Source: Clostridiales bacterium (GTDB lineage: Bacteria > Bacillota_A > Clostridia > Peptostreptococcales > Anaerovoracaceae). Taken from it: a stretch of 17,594 nt of DNA. Made by a program: the position numbers and the translations under genes. The notes under the pieces were generated by a model. The model did not search any database. It was given only the letters and a program-made list of their open reading frames with translations, and was not told the origin of the DNA. The stretch lies in NCBI GenBank assembly GCA_015058265.1, contig SVCR01000008.1:1-17594 (forward strand), given 5' to 3'. Of the stretch, positions 6,981-14,534 are shown one piece after another (the first letter of the stretch is position 1; each line of letters opens with the position of its first letter).

Positions 6981-8144
6981 TTATTCACTCAGTCCCGCAA
7001 AGAACATCTTTCTTCCTTTACTCTTTCTTCTATTACCTATTTCATGCATCACAGTCACCGGAACAGGCTTGGTGATGCAGTAGTAGATGCCGTCTCTTTC
7101 TTCAAACTCATCTATTATCGCTTCAGCGCTTTCGCACATATGGTCATGCCTGAAGTAATACCTGTGCAAAGCTTTCTCATTGTCCACTTTGATCTCGGTC
7201 CTGCCCTCAGGAACGGTCATATGGATGCCGTCCTTGATATCTATTATATCCTGCACTACGGATTCACCTGTCGCCAGCTTTCCCGCGCCCTGTCCGTAGA
7301 AGCTCTGAGTTCCGAGATACTCGCCGACCAGAGTTATGAGGTTATTATTGGTCTTGACATTTGCCTCGAGGCTTGTAATCGGAAATGCTGTAGGCTCGAC
7401 ATATGCTGACAGCACTCCGTCATTGAGCGCGGCATTCATCATCAGCCTGCAGGACAGACCCTTTTCCTTGAGATACGCGATGTCCTTAGCTTCGATCGTA
7501 TCTATACCATAGCACGGAACATCCTCTTCTCTGATCACGGTTCCGAAGGCAAAGTTCGAAGAGATGACAGTTTTGCGCAGAGTATCGGTGCCCTCAATAT
7601 CTGCCGCCGGATTGGCCTCTGCATATCCGAGTTCCTTAGCTCTTGCCAGCATCTCATCGAAGTCAGCTCCATTATCATACATTGCATCAAGAATATAGTT
7701 GCAGGTCCCGTTTACAATACCTCTGACTTCACGGATGGTATCGCATCGTCTTGTCCTCATCAGATTGTAAAGCCACGGGATCCCGCCGCCCGCGGACGGA
7801 GTGAACCTCAGCTCAACGCCATTCCTGTTCGCTGCTTCCATCAGCTCTTCATAGCAGGCACTGATCAGATTCTTATTAGGAGTTACGACATGCTTGCCTG
7901 CATTGAGACATGCAAGGACAAACTTCTTCGGAGTATCGATGCCGCCCATAGCCTCAACGACCAGCTCTATCTCCGGATCATTCGCGATATCATTGATATC
8001 TGACGTAACAATATCTGAAAGGAATTCATATCCCGGTCTGACTACCAGGTCAAGGATCTTTACTACTTCGATATCCGAGGCAGACTGCGCAACATCATAT
8101 GCACCGCTTCCTACGGTACCGAATCCCATGATAGCTATTTTCAT
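6981..8144 (-). CDS. hom: Homoserine dehydrogenase
   Basis: Reduces aspartate semialdehyde to homoserine. The nucleotide-binding motif IMGFGTVGSG is at the N-terminus. The catalytic region contains GIVNGTCNYILDAM and the signature run AKELGYAEANPAADIEGTD. The frame is open up to 8216, but I place the start at the ATG 8142-8144 because GGGAGGA lies just upstream and the Rossmann fold begins there. At 387 aa it is shorter than Bacillus Hom; the last 60 to 70 residues may be a short ACT-like or degenerate regulatory tail, so feedback control by its own ACT domain is uncertain. First gene of the unit hom-ask-asd, divergent from thrC. Confidence 0.95.
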   Translation of the reverse strand: MKIAIMGFGTVGSGAYDVAQSASDIEVVKILDLVVRPGYEFLSDIVTSDINDIANDPEIELVVEAMGGIDTPKKFVLACLNAGKHVVTPNKNLISACYEELMEAANRNGVELRFTPSAGGGIPWLYNLMRTRRCDTIREVRGIVNGTCNYILDAMYDNGADFDEMLARAKELGYAEANPAADIEGTDTLRKTVISSNFAFGTVIREEDVPCYGIDTIEAKDIAYLKEKGLSCRLMMNAALNDGVLSAYVEPTAFPITSLEANVKTNNNLITLVGEYLGTQSFYGQGAGKLATGESVVQDIIDIKDGIHMTVPEGRTEIKVDNEKALHRYYFRHDHMCESAEAIIDEFEERDGIYYCITKPVPVTVMHEIGNRRKSKGRKMFFAGLSE

Positions 8145-8235
8145 TATGTCCTCCCGTTTTTCTGTGAGAATCGACAGCAGAAGATCATCGGCCGTCATGT
8201 ATATGTTTTTATACAAAGCTGTTTTACACCGGACT

Positions 8236-8256
8236 ATTTGTTATTAAATCACAAAT
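8236..8256. promoter_or_regulatory. 21-bp near-palindrome between hom and thrC, possible operator
   Basis: Half-sites of 10 bp, ATTTGTTATT and AATCACAAAT, flank a central A and match as inverted repeats at all but one position. Such symmetry suits a dimeric HTH regulator. It lies in the divergent intergenic region, about 90 bp from the hom start and 70 bp upstream of the likely thrC promoter. The UPF0735 HTH-ACT protein or the LysR protein encoded downstream of thrC are candidate binders. Function is inferred only from symmetry and location. Confidence 0.5.
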
Positions 8257-8290
8257 AATCACTGGTTTTTTCTAGTTTTTCCGCAAGATA

Positions 8291-8315
8291 CGGACAAAGT
8301 CTTTTTCAGTGTCCG
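8291..8315. promoter_or_regulatory. Inverted repeat in the hom-thrC intergenic region
   Basis: CGGACA at 8291-8296 and TGTCCG at 8310-8315 form a perfect 6-bp inverted repeat 13 nt apart, 15 nt upstream of the thrC -35 box. It could be a second operator or a leader hairpin of hom; neither strand shows a following T run, so it does not look like a terminator. Confidence 0.3.
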
Positions 8316-8329
8316 CGTTACGAAAACAC

Positions 8330-8358
8330 TTGTCTTTCAAACAGAAATAATGTATCAT
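8330..8358 (+). promoter_or_regulatory. Likely thrC promoter
   Basis: TTGTCT (8330-8335) and TATCAT (8353-8358) are spaced by 17 nt and lie about 85 nt upstream of the thrC start. Both boxes keep the most conserved positions. The overlapping CATAAT at 8356-8361 is an alternative -10. Confidence 0.55.
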
Positions 8359-8442
8359 AATCAAAGTGATTTTTCAATGCTTACAGTTGAAAAGTTACTT
8401 TACAGACAATCAGATGAAAAACACAGATAAGGAAACAGAACT

Positions 8443-9918
8443 ATGATCAAATATATCAGCACAAGAGACTCATCCCACAAGGTCAGTTCATCACAGGCGA
8501 TACTCAAAGGTCAGGCACCGGACGGCGGACTCTATGTTCCTGAGGATCTCGAGAAGATCCGTGTAGACTATCGCGAAATAATCAAGCAGGATTTCAGAGG
8601 TATCGCTCGTTCCGTATGGAACGTGTTCTTCCCGGACTACGGAGAGGAACTGATAGCAGAGCTCGTAGAGAAGAGCTATGCCGGCAAATTCTCATCTCCT
8701 GACATTACACCGCTTGCCAAAGTAGGCAAAGATTATGTTCTCGAGCTGTACCACGGACCGACTTCCGCATTCAAGGACGTTGCTCTTTCTGCCCTGCCTA
8801 ATCTTCTGACAGCGGCAAGAGATATGAACGGCTTCACAGATGAGATAATGATATTGACAGCTACTTCCGGTGACACCGGCAGCGCAGCACTCTGCGGTTT
8901 CAGTGATGTTCCGGGAACCCGCATAGTCGTATTCTACCCTCACGGCGGTGTATCTGAGACTCAGCGTCTTCAGATGGTCACTGCTCCGGGCAGCAATACT
9001 TCAGCATGTGCGATCCACGGGAATTTCGATGATGCCCAGACAGGCGTCAAGAAGCTGTTCAGGGAGATCCCTCAGCCGGTTCCGGGTGTCTCACTCTCAA
9101 GTGCTAATTCAATCAATATAGGAAGACTCGTCCCGCAGATCGTTTATTATTTCTCTGCGTACAGCCAGCTGGTGAACGCAGGCGCGATCGCTGACGGGGA
9201 TAAGTTGGATTTCGTCGTCCCTACCGGAAACTTCGGCGACATCATGGCAGGATACTTTGCACTTAAGATGGGACTGCCTGTAGGCAGACTGGTATGCGCT
9301 TCTAACAAGAACGATGTCCTCACCGAGTTCCTCGATACCGGCCATTACAACCGGAAGAGGCCGTTCCACAAGACAACGTCCCCTTCAATGGATATCCTTG
9401 TATCCAGCAACCTCGAGAGACTTCTGTATTACGTCTGCGGCGAAGAACACACTGTCAGATATATGAAAGAGCTTTCTGAGACAGGTGAATACACGATCAC
9501 TCCGGATGAACTGAAAGAGATCAGGGAAGTGTTCTCCGGAGCTTGTGCAAGCGATGAAGAAGGTGCTGCCGCTATTCGAGATGTATTTGAGGCTCATCAC
9601 TATCTCATGGATACCCACACATCAATAGCATGGGCATGCATGTGCAGCGATAAAGAACTGTCAGGAACTGCTTCTGTAGTGCTCTCGACAGCTTCGCCTT
9701 ACAAGTTCTCAAGAGCCGTGCTGAGCGCACTCGGCGCCGAGATCTCTGAGAGCGACGAAGTCAACATGAACAGATGCCGCGAGATAACCGGCGCACCTAT
9801 TCCGGAAGGACTTGCCGGCATCTTCTCCAGAGAGATCCTCCACAAAGATGTGATCTCTGCGGATGAAATGAAGGACTTTGTAATAAGTAAATCTGTTATT
9901 GAAAAGAATAATAATTAG
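8443..9918 (+). CDS. thrC: Threonine synthase (E. coli/long type)
   Basis: Converts O-phosphohomoserine to threonine with PLP. The N-terminus YISTRDSSHKVSSSQAI and PDGGLYVPE are typical of the long ThrC class. The PLP lysine is Lys111 in GPTSAFKDVALS, followed by the phosphate-binding region ATSGDTGSAAL and the FVVPTGNFGDIMAGYFA motif. 491 aa is the expected length for this class. AAGGAAA lies before the ATG. It is the first gene of a plus-strand unit with a UPF0735 regulator (14 nt gap) and a LysR regulator. Its substrate needs homoserine kinase, and no thrB lies in the window. Confidence 0.96.
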   Translation: MIKYISTRDSSHKVSSSQAILKGQAPDGGLYVPEDLEKIRVDYREIIKQDFRGIARSVWNVFFPDYGEELIAELVEKSYAGKFSSPDITPLAKVGKDYVLELYHGPTSAFKDVALSALPNLLTAARDMNGFTDEIMILTATSGDTGSAALCGFSDVPGTRIVVFYPHGGVSETQRLQMVTAPGSNTSACAIHGNFDDAQTGVKKLFREIPQPVPGVSLSSANSINIGRLVPQIVYYFSAYSQLVNAGAIADGDKLDFVVPTGNFGDIMAGYFALKMGLPVGRLVCASNKNDVLTEFLDTGHYNRKRPFHKTTSPSMDILVSSNLERLLYYVCGEEHTVRYMKELSETGEYTITPDELKEIREVFSGACASDEEGAAAIRDVFEAHHYLMDTHTSIAWACMCSDKELSGTASVVLSTASPYKFSRAVLSALGAEISESDEVNMNRCREITGAPIPEGLAGIFSREILHKDVISADEMKDFVISKSVIEKNNN

Positions 9919-9932
9919 GGGTATCATAGAGC

Positions 9933-10370
9933 ATGCAAGGTAAATACCTTATCGTGGACAAGTCTCTCTTGCCATCTTATTATGAAAAAGTCGCCGAAGC
10001 GAAAGAACTGATCGACGAAGGCGCTGTAAAAGATGTCAGTGAGGCTGTCAAAGCAGTCGGGATATCGCGCAGTACTTACTATAAGTACAGAGACATGGTC
10101 CGGGATATAAGCACAGTCTCAATGGGCCGTCACGCTATCATCTCAATGATGATGAGCCACCGTGTAGGTATTCTTTCGACTGTCATTGGAATTATTTCAA
10201 CATATGATTACAGCATATGGACGATCAACCAGAATCCTCCCGTAGACGCCAGGGCCAATGTTGTGATAACACTTGAGCTTGGCGAGGATGCTGATGCTCT
10301 CGATGCAATGTTAAGGGAGATAAATGCAGTTCCGGGCTTATCCAGAGTCCAGTTGCTCGGAATGGATTAG
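9933..10370 (+). CDS. UPF0735 HTH-ACT regulator, PheB/ThrR family
   Basis: A 145-aa protein with an N-terminal HTH-like region (about residues 25-55, KDVSEAVKAVGISRSTYYKYRD in pieces) and a C-terminal ACT domain (about 70-143; HRVGILSTVIGIISTYDYSI, RANVVITLEL, VQLLGMD). The family includes Bacillus subtilis PheB, which I recall being renamed ThrR for repressing threonine biosynthesis genes. Its placement 14 nt after thrC and beside the divergent hom operon makes a threonine- or related amino-acid-sensing repressor the best guess. The ribosome binding site is weak (AGGGGTATC), so translation may be coupled to thrC. Family assignment is firm; ligand and targets are inferred. Confidence 0.88.
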   Translation: MQGKYLIVDKSLLPSYYEKVAEAKELIDEGAVKDVSEAVKAVGISRSTYYKYRDMVRDISTVSMGRHAIISMMMSHRVGILSTVIGIISTYDYSIWTINQNPPVDARANVVITLELGEDADALDAMLREINAVPGLSRVQLLGMD

Positions 10371-10382
10371 GAGGATGAATTA

Positions 10383-11261
10383 ATGGATTTCAAACAGATA
10401 GAGGCATTTGTTAACGTCGTTCGTTACAAGAGCTTCAGCAAAGCAGCAGACGCTACTTTTTTTACACAGCCCACTATCAGCACTCACATCAGGAATCTTG
10501 AAAATGAATTGAGTGTCAAGCTTCTCGACCGCAGGAATCGAGTTGTGGAGATGACTCCTCAAGGCGCAGAGTTCTACAAATATGCTGTTGAGATGATCAA
10601 TGCCAGAGCACAGGCATTTGACGCCATCGGCAAGGACAGAGACAGTGTTGAGGGTATCCTAGAGATCCAGACATCTTCTGTACCCGGAGTCACTTTCGTT
10701 CCCGAATTTCTTGCAGGATTCCGAAGCGAACATAGCAGGATCCAGTATTATGTATCATTGTCTGATACACAGACGGTAATCGATAATATTCTTGAGAGAC
10801 GCGGCGAGATCGGTTTCATCGGAGATTCAGTCAGCAGCAATTCGCTTGATTGTATCAAAGTCGCATCAGACAAGGTCGTGTTGATCTCTCCGGAATCTTA
10901 CAGCCTCGAAGACACCGTGACTATTTCCGATGCTGTATCGATGCCATTCCTGTGGCGCGAGACCGGCTCGGCTACACGAAGGAATTTTGAGCGCAAAGCA
11001 GCTTCTCTTGGATTTGACAAAGATTCATTTGAAGTCGCAGGCCTGTTTGATGACACGGATTCTATCATAAGATCGGTCGAGGCAGGATTGGGTGTCGCAG
11101 TTATATCTGAAAAGGCCGCAGCCTCATTAAGCAGCAGAGTCAGAATATCCACAATAAGCGATTTCACCGAAGAACGTTCATTTTACATGATCCATCTTAA
11201 GAGCACTTCGCTGTCACCTGCTGCCGAAGCTTTTTCGGAATATGTAAAAGCTCGGATATAA
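10383..11261 (+). CDS. LysR-family regulator, resembling the selenium metabolism-associated group
   Basis: A 292-aa LysR-type transcriptional regulator. The winged HTH fills residues 1-60 (MDFKQIEAFVNVVRYKSFSK, then AADATFFTQPTISTHIRNLE), followed by a periplasmic-binding-protein-like effector domain. The N-terminus closely resembles the clostridial LysR group that databases call selenium metabolism-associated, from memory; the neighbour selD, convergent and 78 nt away, agrees. It begins 12 nt after the ACT regulator with AGGAGG 8 nt ahead of the ATG, so it also rides the thrC transcript. Effector unknown. Alternatives are a CysB-like or a threonine-linked regulator. Confidence 0.85.
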   Translation: MDFKQIEAFVNVVRYKSFSKAADATFFTQPTISTHIRNLENELSVKLLDRRNRVVEMTPQGAEFYKYAVEMINARAQAFDAIGKDRDSVEGILEIQTSSVPGVTFVPEFLAGFRSEHSRIQYYVSLSDTQTVIDNILERRGEIGFIGDSVSSNSLDCIKVASDKVVLISPESYSLEDTVTISDAVSMPFLWRETGSATRRNFERKAASLGFDKDSFEVAGLFDDTDSIIRSVEAGLGVAVISEKAAASLSSRVRISTISDFTEERSFYMIHLKSTSLSPAAEAFSEYVKARI

Positions 11262-11285
11262 CTTTTCCACTAAAAGCACTATTAA

Positions 11286-11322
11286 ACCGGATACCAGTCT
11301 TCCGACTGATATCCGGTCTTTT
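11286..11322 (+). terminator. Intrinsic terminator after the LysR gene
   Basis: Stem of 8 bp plus 5 bp separated by one mismatch (arms about 11286-11299 and 11304-11317), loop TTCC, then CTTTT. It ends the thrC-UPF0735-LysR unit. The minus-strand exit is less T-rich (GGTTTAAT), but it may also serve selD, which ends at 11340. Confidence 0.88.
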
Positions 11323-11339
11323 ATATGGCTCAGATCTTC

Positions 11340-12536
11340 TTAATCGTGTATCTCTACGCTGAATCTGCCTGAACGAGGCTTGAAATAACCTATCACATCT
11401 GTCTCACAGCCCTGTTCTCCAAGCTGTTCGACCAGCCTCGGTACATCACGCTCTTCTACAGCAATAAGCAGACCTCCTGATGTCTGTGGATCATACAGGC
11501 AGTCTATTCTTGCCCTCAGCATAGGATCTCTCATCGGATCTCTGGACAGGAATTCCATTACTTCTTTCTCTGTATATTCTCTGTTCCTGTATGCTCCCGC
11601 AGGGATGATCCCAAGCGAAGCCATTTCCAATGCCTTAGGGAAGATAGGAACCTTGCTGCTGTACAGTTCCAGAGTTGTATCCCCTGCTCTGGCCATCTCG
11701 GCCGCATGACCGATCAGACCGAATCCTGTAATATCTGTACACCCGCCGGCTTTGATTCCGTCAAGTGCAAGATAGCCGTACTTGTTCAGTCTGGCCATAG
11801 TGTATTCCATTTCCCTCAGCTCATCATCAGTCAAGAGATCGACCTTTGCAGCCGTGGTCAGCACACCCGTACCGATCTTCTTGGTTATCACCAGAACATT
11901 CCCGGCATTGGCACTGTTGCTGAGTATGCTATCCGGATGGGCAAAGCCTGTTACAGACAGTCCGTACTTAGGCTCCTTATCCTCGATACTGTGACCGCCG
12001 ACTATAGTCGCACCCGCTTCGTTGACTTTTTCATTACCGCCCTCGAGTATAGCCTTAACCGCGTCCAGCGGAAGCGTCGAAGGAAAAGTCAGGAGGTTCA
12101 TAGCCAGCTTCGGCTCTCCTCCCATAGCATAAACATCGCTCAGCGAGTTGGCTGCAGCCACCTGTCCGAACGTATACGGATCGTCAACTATTGGCGGGAA
12201 GAAGTCTATAGTGTTGATGATCGCTATGTCATCCGAAACTTTATATACGCACGCATCATCACTGCTCTCGAACCCGATCATAATGCGCGGATCTCTGATC
12301 TTAGGAAGACCCGAGAGGATCTCTGACAGGACACCCGGTCCTATTTTGGCGCCTCAACCACCGGCAGTCGTCATCTGAGTAAGCCTGACAGAAGAAGCAG
12401 AAGGCGCGACAGCACAAGAAGAGCTGCCACACGACCCTGTGTCAGCAGCCGGTTTATGCTCTTCCCGAGGGCCAATCTTGCAAGCAAGCTTTTCCTTCGC
12501 TTCCTGTATTTTCTTTTCATCGATATTATTATTCAT
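11340..12536 (-). CDS. selD: Selenide, water dikinase SelD with an in-frame UGA (Sec61) and N-terminal extension
   Basis: Makes selenophosphate from selenide and ATP for selenocysteine and selenouridine synthesis. The reading frame contains TGA at 12354-12356; read through, it gives RLTQMTTAGG-U-GAKIGPG, which aligns with the E. coli Cys17-Gly-Cys-Lys20 active site, with Sec61 in place of Cys17 and Lys64 for Lys20. Downstream are SSDDACVYKVSDD, TFGQVAAANSLSDVYAMGG and GGHSIEDKEPKYGLSVTG, all family motifs. A SECIS hairpin follows the UGA. At 398 aa it is about 50 longer than usual because of residues 1-50, which carry Cys19, Cys36 and Cys41 (TGSCGSSSCAV). The ATG at 12534-12536 is the only ATG before the catalytic motif, and an in-frame stop lies just upstream; it lacks a clear Shine-Dalgarno sequence, so the exact start is less sure. 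Confidence 0.92.
12326..12356 (-). promoter_or_regulatory. Bacterial SECIS element and Sec UGA codon of selD
   Basis: After the UGA (12354-12356) a 7-bp stem (arms 12338-12344 and 12326-12332, one G-U pair) closes a 5-nt loop, CGGGU in RNA. The loop starts 17 nt after the UGA and has the GG expected of bacterial SelB-binding loops, close to the geometry of E. coli fdhF. It lies within the SelD coding sequence. Confidence 0.85.
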
Positions 12537-12642
12537 GCAGATATATTAACACATCGTAGTCAAAACATCTATAAAGGACAGATCTATTATTAGTTAAACC
12601 GTTATAGAAAATATCGGATCGTCGAGCATGCAGAAGCTATAG

Positions 12643-12696
12643 GAGCAAGCGAAGATGAAATGTACGATTCTTGAATGTCGAGCATGCCGATGCTGC
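12643..12696 (+). repeat. 54-nt direct repeat, copy 1
   Basis: Identical over all 54 nt to 12855-12908. It contains GTCGAGCATGC (12677-12687), which also occurs alone at 12621-12631, so a third, partial unit precedes it. Lies in non-coding DNA upstream of selD. Nature unknown; see the palindrome entry. Confidence 0.8.
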
Positions 12697-12723
12697 AGAC
12701 GTTTCCATATTATTTAGATCAAG

Positions 12724-12918
12724 CGTGATGGCCGCAGCATCGGGAGCGCAGACTCATGAAAGAATCGATACAGTTCACTGAGCGAGCGACAGCAGGATGG
12801 ATGGAGTTGGGCAACTGGAGCGAAGCGGAACTTTGCCAACTCCCCATTCCTGCAGAGCAAGCGAAGATGAAATGTACGATTCTTGAATGTCGAGCATGCC
12901 GATGCTGCGGCCATCACG
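12724..12918. repeat. 195-nt imperfect palindrome, MITE-like or hairpin RNA-like
   Basis: The outermost arms, 12724-12743 and 12899-12918, are perfect 20-nt inverted repeats. Further inside, 12792-12810 and 12836-12853 match as inverted repeats with small gaps, and the middle portions also align with mismatches, so the whole unit folds into one long hairpin with a tip near 12815-12832. No transposase is present. ATATTA occurs just outside both ends (near 12707 and 12925), which could be a target duplication, but this is weak. The open frames across it (12756-12998 plus, 12714-12917 minus) look like by-products of the repeat. Could be a non-autonomous mobile element or an intergenic repeat family of the genome. 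Confidence 0.7.
12855..12908 (+). repeat. 54-nt direct repeat, copy 2
   Basis: Identical to 12643-12696 and placed 212 nt after it. This copy forms part of the right arm of the palindrome 12724-12918, so copy 1 resembles a solo arm of the same element. Confidence 0.8.
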
Positions 12919-12970
12919 ATAAGATATTAACAATGATTGAATTTAAGAACAAACTATTAATTCATTTCTA

Positions 12971-12999
12971 TTGTTCTGAAGTTAGCACGCAAGTATAAT
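12971..12999 (+). promoter_or_regulatory. Likely uracil permease promoter
   Basis: A perfect TATAAT (12994-12999) with TTGTTC 17 nt upstream (12971-12976). The untranslated leader would be only about 45 nt, so I see no room for an attenuator or riboswitch. Confidence 0.7.
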
Positions 13000-13050
13000 T
13001 GTTCGTGGTAAAAAAAAGTGTAATTCACAGAGAAAGAAAGCGAGGCCCAT

Positions 13051-14385
13051 ATGGCAAAACAGAAGAAAATCATCCAGGTCCAGGAGAGAGTCCCTCTCGC
13101 TAAAGGGATCCCCCTTTCGATCCAGCACACATTCGCTATGTTCAGCGCATCAGTGCTCGTCCCGTATATCCTCGGTATCAATCCGTCAATCGCATTGCTG
13201 ATGAACGGAATCGGAACATTCATATTCATCATCTGCACTAAAGGCAAAGCACCGGCATATCTCGGCTCATCATTCGCCTTCATCTCGCCGGCACTGCTGG
13301 TTATAGGCAACGAAGCACTGGGATACAGATACGCGCTTGGAGGCTTTGTCGTTACAGGTCTCATGATGTGCGCTATAGCGATACTGATCAAATTTGTAGG
13401 CACCAAGTGGATCGATGCTATTCTTCCGCCGGCCGCAATGGGTCCTGTCGTAGCACTCATAGGTCTGGAGCTCGCCGGAAGCGCAGCACAGACCGGAGGA
13501 CTTCTCGACGAGAACATGCAGATGGCAACAAATATCGACCCGAAGTCTCTTATAGTTTTCCTCGTAACACTTCTGCTTGCGGTTTTCGGAGGAGTACTTT
13601 ACAGAGGATTTGCAAGTGCCATTGCCATCCTTATCGCAATTACAGCCGGCTATGTTCTTTCTCTCGCGTTCGGACTTGTCGATTTCTCGCTGGTCAGCGC
13701 CGCAGGAGTATTTGAACGCCCTGCATTCCAGACACCACTTTGGAGCGCACAGGCTATCGCAGTAATAATACCTGCTACGTTGGTTGTTGTTTCAGAGCAC
13801 ATCGGACATCAGGTAGTTACATCCGAAGTAATCGGCAAGGACCTTCTCAAGGATCCGGGTCTCCACAGATCAATGTTTGCTGACGGTTTCTCAACAGCAC
13901 TTTCCGGATTCTGCGGCTCCTGCCCTACTACAACTTATGGTGAGAACATCGGAGTAATGGCTATCACTAAGGTATACAGTGTATGGGTCATCGGCGGTGC
14001 TGCAGCCTTCTCCATCTGCCTCGCATTCATAGGCAAAGCATCCGCTCTCATCCAGACCATCCCGGGTCCTGTAATGGGCGGAGTCAGCTTCCTGCTGTAT
14101 GGTATGATCGGAGCTTCCGGTATCCGTCTGATGGTAGATTCCAAGATCGATTACTCCAAGGCACGCAACCTCGCAATGACATCAGTTGTATTCGTTGTAG
14201 GTCTTTCCGGCGTAGCTATCCAGCTCGGACAGGTACAGCTCAAGGGAATGAGCCTTGCAGCAATCACAGGAATGCTTCTTGGTCTCGTAATGTACCTTCT
14301 CGATAAGTTCAAACTCACCAACGAGTATGAGGACAGTGAAGATACTCTCGCTGAAGATATAGAAACTGAGGCGGCAGATATCTGA
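13051..14385 (+). CDS. uraA: Uracil permease, NCS2 family
   Basis: Proton-coupled uptake of uracil across the inner membrane. The 444-aa protein is made of many hydrophobic segments, as in the 14-helix NCS2 fold. The substrate-site motifs SEHIGHQVVTSEV (Glu249, His253, matching E. coli UraA Glu241 and His245) and TTTYGENIGVMAITKVYS (Glu298, matching Glu290) are intact. The C-terminal tail is acidic, EYEDSEDTLAEDIETEAADI, and probably cytoplasmic. Ribosome binding site GCGAGG is modest. Preceded by the palindromic repeat and its own promoter and followed by a terminator, so it appears to be a single-gene unit. Confidence 0.95.
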   Translation: MAKQKKIIQVQERVPLAKGIPLSIQHTFAMFSASVLVPYILGINPSIALLMNGIGTFIFIICTKGKAPAYLGSSFAFISPALLVIGNEALGYRYALGGFVVTGLMMCAIAILIKFVGTKWIDAILPPAAMGPVVALIGLELAGSAAQTGGLLDENMQMATNIDPKSLIVFLVTLLLAVFGGVLYRGFASAIAILIAITAGYVLSLAFGLVDFSLVSAAGVFERPAFQTPLWSAQAIAVIIPATLVVVSEHIGHQVVTSEVIGKDLLKDPGLHRSMFADGFSTALSGFCGSCPTTTYGENIGVMAITKVYSVWVIGGAAAFSICLAFIGKASALIQTIPGPVMGGVSFLLYGMIGASGIRLMVDSKIDYSKARNLAMTSVVFVVGLSGVAIQLGQVQLKGMSLAAITGMLLGLVMYLLDKFKLTNEYEDSEDTLAEDIETEAADI

Positions 14386-14414
14386 TCGTCAACAAACACA
14401 TCAAAGCGATCTAT

Positions 14415-14441
14415 AAGGCTTCCTTGACCGGGAAGCCTTTT
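14415..14441 (+). terminator. Intrinsic terminator after uracil permease
   Basis: Perfect 9-bp stem (14415-14423 with 14431-14439), 7-nt loop, followed by TTTT. It isolates uraA from the next gene. Confidence 0.9.
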
Positions 14442-14466
14442 ATGATGTTCCAATCTCATATATAAT
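14438..14466 (+). promoter_or_regulatory. Possible promoter of the FAD-dehydrogenase gene
   Basis: A perfect TATAAT at 14461-14466 lies about 70 nt ahead of the gene. The matching -35 position is only TTTTAT and overlaps the T run of the preceding terminator, so this rests on the -10 box. Confidence 0.35.
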
Positions 14467-14534
14467 AAAGAAGTATTTGGCAATAACACGCTGAACAGCG
14501 ATTTCTGTTCAAAGTACATAATGGGAGACATTTG

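Noticed and set aside
8145..8216. Longer start of homoserine dehydrogenase at 8216
   Set aside because: The 24 extra residues precede the Rossmann motif, and GGGAGGA lies inside them just before the ATG at 8144.
8145..8442. T-box or lysine riboswitch in front of hom
   Set aside because: I see no T-box antiterminator sequence, no specifier-loop structure, no lysine-riboswitch core and no leader terminator with a T run.
11340..12536. selD as a pseudogene broken by a nonsense mutation
   Set aside because: The stop is UGA, falls exactly on the catalytic Cys/Sec position, and is followed by a SECIS hairpin; both sides are otherwise intact and in the same frame.
12724..12918. Retron msr-msd RNA
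   Set aside because: The inverted repeats are suggestive, but no reverse transcriptase is nearby.
12714..12998. Open frames 12756-12998 (plus) and 12714-12917 (minus)
   Set aside because: They lie in the palindromic repeat, lack ribosome binding sites and have compositions dictated by the repeat.
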